DNA from: Abditibacteriota bacterium
GTDB taxonomy: Bacteria > Armatimonadota > UBA5829
Assembly: GCA_017958015.1 (NCBI GenBank)
Contig: JAGDDM010000140.1
Location: 1 to 7,649, forward strand
Length of the DNA: 7,649 nt
Direction: 5' to 3'
Made by a program: the position numbers and the translations under genes. Of this stretch, positions 1 through 5,571 are shown piece after piece. The number at the start of each line of letters is the position of its first letter. Within the stretch, counting starts at the first letter, position 1. The notes under the pieces were generated by a model, which saw only the letters and a program-made list of their open reading frames with translations, was not told the DNA's origin and searched no databases.

Positions 1-2402
1 AATGTGCCCATATCGCCGTCGTCCAGGTCGTACAGCCTGTACGAGGCGTCCTTATCCAGGCCCGACAAAGCGAACTCGGCGCTGACAAAGGGGCTGTCTT
101 CCCGTCTGAATATCTGCACAAGACCCTTGTCCTTCTCCGGGTAGTCGAACTGCCAAGCCATCCATTCCTTTTCGGACACGGACCACTCGGTGAGGGGATA
201 GAAGTCCCCGGCGTAGCACTCCTGAATGAGCCGCAGTTCCCGGACGCATTCCGCCAATCGGCGATAGTTCCAGGGTCTGCCGTCGATGCAGTGGTTGGTG
301 CGGAAAGTCCACACGCCGGTGGCGGCGCCGGCAAAACAGCTGCGGTAGCCGTAGGGGTCGTCGCTGTAAATGCCGATACCGGCGATGGGCAGCCAGAAGG
401 CGGAACCGTAGAAACTTGCCTGATGGGCCGCGTGGTGGGAATTGATTTCGTAGTCTGTGCGAAGCCAAGGGATTGCCCGAGTCATGGTATCGTAGTCGTC
501 CCGAAGGCCGCCGCTGGCGCAGGAGTCGATCTGCAGACCCGGGTTCCGTTCAACGAGAGTATCCCACAGCCGGAAATGGCCCAGAATGTGGTGGTTTTCG
601 ACAAAGCCTTTGCGGCTCTCCGTATCAAGGGCCTGCCAGTTGTCCAGAGGATGCATATTGAAATCCTCCCGGTACACGTCTATCACCTGCTCCTTGATAA
701 TCGAGTCGAAGCGGTCGATGATGAAGTCCACCGCCTTATCGTTACCCATATTCAGCAGATAGTTGGTGTTCCTGCTCTCGTTGTCCGGGTATGCGTCGGA
801 GATGAGCCATTCCCGGTGTTGCTCAAAGAGTTCGTTCTCCGCATCCGCGGGATGAACCCGTTCCGGCTCGAACCACAGCATGGTCTTAATGCCGTTCTCG
901 TGGGCCCGCTCAAAGGTGGGTTTGAAGGTGTCGGGATAGCGCTCGGTGTCGAACCGCCAAGTGCCGGTCTTAAACCAGTTGCCCTTGGCGCAATCCGGAT
1001 ACCAGCCCGCGTCGAACCACCAATAGTCCGGCTTGCAGCCCAGTTTTATCATCCTGTCCACCGCCTCCGGGGTCTTGTCGTCGCAGCACATGTTGAAACA
1101 GGGCTTCGGCGGCTGCCCATCAACCTTGGGGGTCACGTGGGCAAACCAGAACCGCCTGTAAAGGTTCTGGGCCCGAACGAAACCGCCCTCCTCATAGGGC
1201 ATGTAAAGCATTTTCGGGGTGCGGACCGTCTCGCCGGGCATCAAGGCGCCGTAAAGTTCCTTCTGACCGGCGGTCACCGCCAGTTCGCCCTCTCTCGCCG
1301 CGCAGTCCATGGCCCACTGACCGGGCCAGCCCACGCAGACAACGGCGCCGCCGCCGCCGGGATTCTCGAAGTTGAAATAGCCGGACACGCTGTCGGTGCC
1401 CCTGCCGCGATTGGGTTCGTAGTGTTTGTCGCCGCTTCGGAGGTTGTCCACCATGGGCTCGAAACAGTTGGCGGCGTAGACTCCGCCCCTGTCCCAATGG
1501 AGGTCCGTGCCTCTGCTGCCGTCATGGTAAAACGCGGTGTCAAGGGAACGGACCTGTTCCAGAACCTTGCTGTGGTCGCCGCTCTTATTGGTGAAGTACA
1601 CAATCCACTCAATGGCGGGGAAGTCGGCGAAGGTCTTGCAGACGCAACGGGCCTCAAAGCCGTCGGGAGCGGGGTAGGTGAGGGTTGTTTCGGTGACGTC
1701 GGCGCTTAGCTTCTTCGCCGATTCCGCCCTCTTCCACTTGGGCAAAAGCGTCCTTGAGGACTCGCCGCCGTAGACAAAGGAGAAAGGCAGACCGGTGTCG
1801 AAATAACCGGCGGGCATTTGGACCCGCTTCATGTCGCTAACGCAAATCTTCCCGCCGTTTTCCAAGGTGACGTAAGGGTCGGCCACATCGCCCTGATCGG
1901 AGTAGATGTTGTCCCCGGAGTCGGTGACCTTCACCCGGAAGTACGTAGCTCCGCCCAAAGGCAGGGTTATCTTCTTCCCGGGCTCGCCGCCCCGGAAGAC
2001 CTCGGAAGTGTAAACCTCTTTGCCGTTCACGATGAAAACGAAGGTGACGGAGCCCCGGCCGCCGGAAGTCTCGTTGTTGTTGTCAACGCCGATGACGCAG
2101 CTGAGCTCCTTGGCGGGACCGGGAAGCCCCACAAGGAAATCCGTGTTGGCGTGGCAGTAGAAGCCCTTTTTGTACTCGGTCTCACCTATTTTGAAAGGCT
2201 TCCCCAGCCGGGCGTTTTGCTCGAAACCGCCGTAGTTGCGGATGGGAACGATGCCCTCAAAGTCAATGTCGCACTTTCCGCCCCCGAACATGGCCGCCGC
2301 CAGATTCGCCGAGTGGGCCAGCTCGCTTTCCGTGGGCTTCACCTGAGCGAAACACGCCGCCGCCAAAGCGGAGAGAAGAAGAATAAACAATACCTTTTTC
2401 AC
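1..2402 (-). CDS. Secreted GH36-type alpha-galactosidase with N-terminal NPCBM-like domain (3' end cut off by window)
   Basis: The frame is open from GTG at 2402 to the left edge (800 codons). By alignment with the paralogue at 5572-7563 about 28 residues are missing. A signal peptide covers residues 1-19 (MKKVLFILLLSALAAACFA), with likely cleavage before Q20. Residues about 46-190 resemble NPCBM (KGFYCHA, GVDNNN, VTFVFIVNGKEV, DQGDVADP). A GH36 N-terminal beta-sandwich follows (about 200-430; LHWDRGG, GWPGQWAMD), then the barrel (about 432-715) and a beta C-terminus. Expected catalytic residues are nucleophile D580 in YREDFN and acid/base D650 in LRTDYE; SCASGGLRDD lies between them. Family activity is hydrolysis of terminal alpha-galactosides outside the cytoplasm; alpha-N-acetylgalactosaminidase activity is possible. 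The usual GH36 DDGW motif reads DAGW (464-467). Start choice: GTG at 2402 lies 7 nt from AGGAG (2410-2414), whereas the in-frame ATG at 2408 is only 1 nt away. Confidence 0.88.
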   Translation of the reverse strand, partial: MKKVLFILLLSALAAACFAQVKPTESELAHSANLAAAMFGGGKCDIDFEGIVPIRNYGGFEQNARLGKPFKIGETEYKKGFYCHANTDFLVGLPGPAKELSCVIGVDNNNETSGGRGSVTFVFIVNGKEVYTSEVFRGGEPGKKITLPLGGATYFRVKVTDSGDNIYSDQGDVADPYVTLENGGKICVSDMKRVQMPAGYFDTGLPFSFVYGGESSRTLLPKWKRAESAKKLSADVTETTLTYPAPDGFEARCVCKTFADFPAIEWIVYFTNKSGDHSKVLEQVRSLDTAFYHDGSRGTDLHWDRGGVYAANCFEPMVDNLRSGDKHYEPNRGRGTDSVSGYFNFENPGGGGAVVCVGWPGQWAMDCAAREGELAVTAGQKELYGALMPGETVRTPKMLYMPYEEGGFVRAQNLYRRFWFAHVTPKVDGQPPKPCFNMCCDDKTPEAVDRMIKLGCKPDYWWFDAGWYPDCAKGNWFKTGTWRFDTERYPDTFKPTFERAHENGIKTMLWFEPERVHPADAENELFEQHREWLISDAYPDNESRNTNYLLNMGNDKAVDFIIDRFDSIIKEQVIDVYREDFNMHPLDNWQALDTESRKGFVENHHILGHFRLWDTLVERNPGLQIDSCASGGLRDDYDTMTRAIPWLRTDYEINSHHAAHQASFYGSAFWLPIAGIGIYSDDPYGYRSCFAGAATGVWTFRTNHCIDGRPWNYRRLAECVRELRLIQECYAGDFYPLTEWSVSEKEWMAWQFDYPEKDKGLVQIFRREDSPFVSAEFALSGLDKDASYRLYDLDDGDMGT
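1833..2267 (-). other. NPCBM-like carbohydrate-binding domain within the left GH36 gene
   Basis: This encodes residues about 46-190 of the left hydrolase. The order of motifs fits the NPCBM family (novel putative carbohydrate-binding module): a YKKGFYCHA segment, a SCVIGVDNNNETSGGRGSV segment, a FIVNGKEVYTSEVF strand pair, and the closing VKVTDSGDNIYSDQGDVADP segment. The paralogue at 5572-7563 has no counterpart; its mature chain goes directly into the GH36 beta-sandwich. The domain probably binds galactose-containing glycan and holds the enzyme on its substrate, which is inferred from the family rather than visible here. Boundaries are approximate. Confidence 0.75.
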
Positions 2403-2409
2403 AGTCATA

Positions 2410-2417
2410 CTCCTCTC
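2410..2417 (-). promoter_or_regulatory. Ribosome binding site that decides a GTG start
   Basis: The minus strand reads GAGAGGAG here. The AGGAG core (2410-2414) is 7 nt from GTG at 2402, a normal distance, but only 1 nt from the in-frame ATG at 2408. GTG is therefore preferred. The resulting N-terminus, MKKVLF, also matches that of the paralogue starting at 7563. Confidence 0.7.
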
Positions 2418-2420
2418 AGA

Positions 2421-2464
2421 ATTGTTTACTTATATTTTACCGGATTTTACCGACCCTTTGTCAA
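2421..2464 (-). promoter_or_regulatory. Promoter of the left GH36 gene with shared 24-bp element
   Basis: A perfect -35 hexamer TTGACA (2459-2464) is followed after 19 bp by TAAAAT (2434-2439) as the -10 candidate; that spacer is slightly long. The stretch 2421-2444 is identical to 7581-7604 upstream of the paralogous gene. On the minus strand GTAAA occurs three times at 10-11 bp spacing (2446-2450, 2436-2440, 2425-2429), which is about one helical turn. The identical block may therefore be an operator for a common regulator as well as a core promoter. Promoter use is inferred from sequence only. Confidence 0.6.
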
Positions 2465-2480
2465 TCCCATTACACGCGCA

Positions 2481-2510
2481 AAGAAACCGCGCCCTCCGAA
2501 AAGAGCGCGG
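2481..2510 (-). terminator. Rho-independent-type terminator after the LRR gene
   Basis: In minus-strand RNA, arms CCGCGCUC (2503-2510) and GGGCGCGG (2487-2494) form a stem of about 8-9 bp including one U-G pair, followed by the interrupted U-run TTTCTTT. It lies about 18 nt beyond the LRR stop codon. The U-run is weaker than that of the terminator at 5525-5555, so some read-through into the left GH36 gene is possible. Confidence 0.7.
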
Positions 2511-2527
2511 ATTTTCTTCGGTCCGGA

Positions 2528-3022
2528 TTAATAGTCGTAGCGTTCGATGTATCTCACGCCGCCGGGTGTGGAGATGCCGGTGAGAACGATAAACTCGCCC
2601 ACGTCGGCGGTTTTACCCTTAACGGTAACGTCGCCGGAGCCGTTGTTAATAACGCAGCCGTTTGCGGTTGCGGATACCACCTTGCCCCAAACCCGGACAA
2701 GATTGTTGTTCTTCGGCACCGATTTCACCGCGGCGAAGGGCAGAAGTTCCCCGCCGCTGCCGGTATGTGTTTCGTCGCCTATGAGGATATACTTTCCGTC
2801 ATCGTCCGCCCGCACCGTGCCGGTGACGTAAATCTTCCGCCCCGGATATACGTTCATGGGGAAGACGGAAAAGTCAAGCTTGACGCCTTTCAGTCTGTCC
2901 TCCGTAAGGGCGTAGATTGTGTCGTCGCCGAAGTCGGAGATATTGTTGACGGAGACCAGGGGGAAGTTGAGGGTGACGACGGAGCCCACTATGGCGTTTT
3001 CAAGCTCCCCGAAGGAGTCGAG
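2528..3022 (-). other. C-terminal tandem beta (OB-fold-like) region of the LRR protein
   Basis: This encodes residues about 818-981. The first segment contains AIVGSVVTLNFPLVSV...YPGRKIYVTGTVRADDDGKYILI. The second contains VRVWGKVVSATANGCVINNG...DVTVKG...VGEFIVLTGIS. Both have a glycine-rich strand pattern with a G-x-V turn and a late V/L-TG motif, reminiscent of the OB-fold-like domains often found in exported proteins of Armatimonadota. The assignment is by eye, and a generic beta-sandwich is the main alternative. It could anchor or orient the LRR solenoid. Confidence 0.45.
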
Positions 3023-5473
3023 AGACACCGCGGGAGGCGTCCGCTGGGTAAGGAGCTGCTCTTCGGCGTCGCCGATGGAGAGGATTTTTCTGAGCTCCGT
3101 AAAGGACAGATAGTTGTAATTAAAGTCCGGAGTCTCCTCCCATACGATTTCGTCCAGATTCATTATGCTATGAGGCAGAACCGACAAATCGTTGTAACAA
3201 AGATCCAGCCACTTGAGATTCGCCAGATTGCCGATACCCGACGGCAGGGAGGTAAGTTTGTTAAAGGATACGTTCAAATCAACGAGGGATCCCAAACCGC
3301 CGATTGTCTCCGGCAGAGACGTGAGATTGTTGTGAGACAGGCCCAGCGTCTCCAGTGAGGTGAGATTGCCGATCGACGGGGGCAACGATGCCAGATTGTT
3401 GTTATACAGATAAAGAGTATTCAGATTTCCGAGAATGTCGATATTCGACGGAATCGACGAAAGATTGTTTTTCGCCAGGTTCAGCGCCGTCAGCGAGGTA
3501 CAACTCAGCAAAACTTCCGGGAAAGTCGAGAAAGCGTTTTCTTCCGCCTCGAAAGCCTCCAATTTCGTGAGATTCGCGAAGTTCGCCGGCAAAGTCGATA
3601 TGCTGTTTTTGTTGGCGAAAAGATATTGAAGATCCGTCAAAAGGCAGACCTCCGCCGGAATCTCATCGAGGCCGCAGTTCGAGATGTCGAGATAGTAAAT
3701 ATTCCCGTGCTCGTCGATGTCGTAGTCCGGAGCGTGTCCGATCAGCTCCTCGAGAACGTCTATCACGTGGTTCCGCTGGGTAAGGAGCTGCTGCTCCGCG
3801 TCGCCGTCGAGGAGAAGTTTCTTCAGATCGTCAAGGCTCAGGAAATTGCGGTTCAGATTCGGAACCGACACCCAGGAGTTGTCTTTAAGAGCCGAAACGC
3901 TGTCGGGAAGCGCGGAAAGATTGTTGCCATCCAGCCGCAGTTCCGTCAGGGTCGTAAGGTTGCCGAATCCCTGAGGCAGAGATTGCACGCGGTTGCCGCT
4001 CATATCCAGTTTCGTGAGATTGGCGGACCCGGTGGCGGCACTGGGAATATAGGTGAAAAGATTATTCGCCAAATCCAGAACCGTGAGATCCCCGCCGGCC
4101 AGATCGTAATCCAGAAAATCAAGCTCGTTGTTTCGCGCGTAAAGATGCGTCAACAAACCTTTATAGCTAAGGAACATAAGTTCCTCGATATGATTGTAAC
4201 TCACGTTCAAAGTCGTAAGCGGTCTGGAGGCTACGATATTGGGAAGGGATGTGAGATTGTTGTAACTCAAATCGAGGTAGGTCAAATACCTGAGGCTCTC
4301 GAAGGTGTCCGGAAAATCGTTCGATTCCAGAGAATTGTGTTGCAGATACAGATACCGCAGCTCCGACAGATAGCCCACGCACGCCGGCACCTCGGTGAGA
4401 CCGCAGTTCGAGAGATCAAGGGAAATAACCTTGCCCTCGGTGTTTGTCTCGTAAGCCGGCGCGTGGCCGATCAGCGATGTCAGTTCCGCCAGCGCCTCCT
4501 CTTCCGTGCCGTACTGGGTGGAAAGCTGACGCAGAGCCTCCGAGTCGGACAGAAGCTTTTTGAGCTCCGGCAGCGTCAAACGGTTGTAGGTTAAGTTGGG
4601 GTTGTACTCCCAGCTTGGGAAATCAAGCCACCCGTTGTTTTTCAGATTCGCGACGCTGTCCGGGAGCGTCCGCAACTGATTACCCTCCAGATCGAGAATT
4701 TCGAGGGCGGTGAGATTGCCGAAACTGTCGGGAAGCGTCGTCAGTTTGTTTCCTAAAAGATAAAGAGCGGTCAAAGCCGAAAGATTTCCGAAATTGCTCG
4801 GCAGAGACGTGAGGACGTTTCCGTCCAAGTCCAGAAATTGCAGATTCGCGAGATTGCAAAAATTGCTCGGCAGCGAAGATATGTTAATGTAGCCGGCGTG
4901 CAAACCCGCCAAGGCGGTCATATTGCCTATGGTCGACGGCAGCGACGTAAGCTCGTTGTGGTCAATGTACATTTCCACGACATTTTTGAGGTTGCCGATT
5001 ACCGACGGCAGGGACGTGAGATTATTTTCGGAGACGGAGAGCACCTGTAAATCGGTAAGTCCGCCGATGGCGTTCGGAAGGGAAGCGAGACTGTTCCTGT
5101 ACAGATAAAGCTCCCGCAGCTTCGTCAAATTGCCGATATTCGACGACAGGGATGTAAGTGCGTTCTCCATCACAGTGAGCTCTTCCAGTTTCGTCAAAGA
5201 AAACACGACGTCGGGAATCGCCGTAAACTTGTTTTTGTCGAGGTTGAGGTACGTCAACTCCGTCAGATTAGCCACACTCGCCGGCAAAGTCGTCAGGTTC
5301 CGGCTCTTGAGGTCGAGATACACCACGTGGTCGTTCTCCGTTTGATAAGTGGGCTTGACACCGGAGAGGGTCCGCAGGTCGTCGATGGCCTGCTGTTCCG
5401 AGGCGGGAATTGCGGCGAAGGCAACGGACGCCAGGGCCGCGAAAATAAACGTAAAAAGCAGTGATTTTTTCAT
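2528..5473 (-). CDS. Secreted leucine-rich-repeat protein, three LRR modules plus C-terminal beta domains
   Basis: The product has 981 residues with no known function. A signal peptide (1-20, ending VAFA) predicts Sec export; no sorting motif, lipobox or later membrane span is visible. There are 26 LRRs in three modules. Module A (50-279) is ten unbroken 23-residue repeats of the type LxxLxLxxNxLTSLPxxIGNLT; B (349-531) is eight repeats of 22-25 residues; C (592-775) is eight of 23. Each module starts with a cap-like segment (e.g. 324-348, 568-591; GHAPxY) and ends with a conserved linker, L-K/R-K-L/I-L...Q-L-x-TQ (299-322, 545-568, 789-812). Residues 818-981 hold two beta-rich, OB-fold-like segments (about 825-905 and 923-979). 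Start: ATG at 5473, 7 nt from AAGGAG (5481-5486). The gene looks more AT-rich than its neighbours. Binding of glycan, protein or surface is plausible for LRRs, but the ligand is unknown. Confidence 0.9.
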   Translation of the reverse strand: MKKSLLFTFIFAALASVAFAAIPASEQQAIDDLRTLSGVKPTYQTENDHVVYLDLKSRNLTTLPASVANLTELTYLNLDKNKFTAIPDVVFSLTKLEELTVMENALTSLSSNIGNLTKLRELYLYRNSLASLPNAIGGLTDLQVLSVSENNLTSLPSVIGNLKNVVEMYIDHNELTSLPSTIGNMTALAGLHAGYINISSLPSNFCNLANLQFLDLDGNVLTSLPSNFGNLSALTALYLLGNKLTTLPDSFGNLTALEILDLEGNQLRTLPDSVANLKNNGWLDFPSWEYNPNLTYNRLTLPELKKLLSDSEALRQLSTQYGTEEEALAELTSLIGHAPAYETNTEGKVISLDLSNCGLTEVPACVGYLSELRYLYLQHNSLESNDFPDTFESLRYLTYLDLSYNNLTSLPNIVASRPLTTLNVSYNHIEELMFLSYKGLLTHLYARNNELDFLDYDLAGGDLTVLDLANNLFTYIPSAATGSANLTKLDMSGNRVQSLPQGFGNLTTLTELRLDGNNLSALPDSVSALKDNSWVSVPNLNRNFLSLDDLKKLLLDGDAEQQLLTQRNHVIDVLEELIGHAPDYDIDEHGNIYYLDISNCGLDEIPAEVCLLTDLQYLFANKNSISTLPANFANLTKLEAFEAEENAFSTFPEVLLSCTSLTALNLAKNNLSSIPSNIDILGNLNTLYLYNNNLASLPPSIGNLTSLETLGLSHNNLTSLPETIGGLGSLVDLNVSFNKLTSLPSGIGNLANLKWLDLCYNDLSVLPHSIMNLDEIVWEETPDFNYNYLSFTELRKILSIGDAEEQLLTQRTPPAVSLDSFGELENAIVGSVVTLNFPLVSVNNISDFGDDTIYALTEDRLKGVKLDFSVFPMNVYPGRKIYVTGTVRADDDGKYILIGDETHTGSGGELLPFAAVKSVPKNNNLVRVWGKVVSATANGCVINNGSGDVTVKGKTADVGEFIVLTGISTPGGVRYIERYDY
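3149..5326 (-). repeat. LRR-coding repeat array (26 units in three blocks)
   Basis: Blocks lie at 4637-5326 (ten units of exactly 69 bp), 3881-4429 (eight units, irregular) and 3149-3700 (eight units of 69 bp). The blocks are separated by non-LRR linkers that are themselves repeated. A 20-bp stretch encoding EQLLTQR is identical at 3041-3060 and 3773-3792, in the second and third linkers, with the same codons. That points to fairly recent duplication or gene conversion of whole modules rather than of single LRRs. Confidence 0.85.
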
Positions 5474-5494
5474 GTGTTTTCTCCTTATATATAA

Positions 5495-5523
5495 AGTATA
5501 TCAAAAAGAGCATAAACATTCAA
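5495..5523 (-). promoter_or_regulatory. Promoter of the LRR gene
   Basis: TTGAAT (5518-5523) and TATACT (5495-5500) are separated by exactly 17 bp, a good sigma-70-type arrangement. The leader would be about 15-20 nt and contains AAGGAG at 5481-5486. The 24-bp element found upstream of the two hydrolase genes is absent, so separate control is likely. The -35 hexamer lies 1 nt from the U-run of the preceding terminator. Confidence 0.65.
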
Positions 5524-5524
5524 C

Positions 5525-5555
5525 AAAAAAAACCGCGCCCCACTCGGGAGCGCGG
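5525..5555 (-). terminator. Strong rho-independent terminator after the right GH36 gene
   Basis: In minus-strand RNA, a GC-rich hairpin (5533-5555; arms CCGCGCUCC and GGGCGCGG, about 9 bp with one U-G pair, 5-nt loop) is followed by eight U (5525-5532). It starts 16 nt after the stop codon ending at 5572. Its arms are the same as those of the hairpin at 2487-2510. Confidence 0.88.
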
Positions 5556-5571
5556 ACAAATATTCGATTAT

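Noticed and set aside
291..1709. Long plus-strand open frame of 472 codons
   Set aside because: It is antisense to the left GH36 gene. It has no domain, signal peptide or good ribosome site, and it resembles the plus-strand frame at 5461-6969 only because the sense genes are paralogous.
2338..2402. Lipoprotein signal (AAAC, cysteine 17) in the left GH36 protein
   Set aside because: Position -3 of the would-be lipobox is Ala rather than Leu/Val/Ile, and a signal peptidase I site (CFA before Q20) fits at least as well. Kept only as a remote possibility.
2408..2408. ATG at 2408 as start of the left GH36 gene
   Set aside because: It is in frame but only 1 nt from the AGGAG core, while GTG at 2402 is 7 nt away and matches the paralogue's N-terminus.
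1818..2531. Plus-strand frame of 237 codons spanning the intergenic gap
   Set aside because: It is antisense to the NPCBM region and crosses the promoter and terminator. No recognisable protein features.
3626..4594. Plus-strand open frame of 322 codons with periodic sequence
   Set aside because: The periodicity is the mirror of the 69-bp LRR units read on the wrong strand; the sense frame gives perfect LRRs.
3149..5326. CRISPR-like or tandem non-coding repeat array
   Set aside because: The regular spacing is coding: 69-bp units in one continuous frame with LRR consensus residues and degenerate DNA identity.
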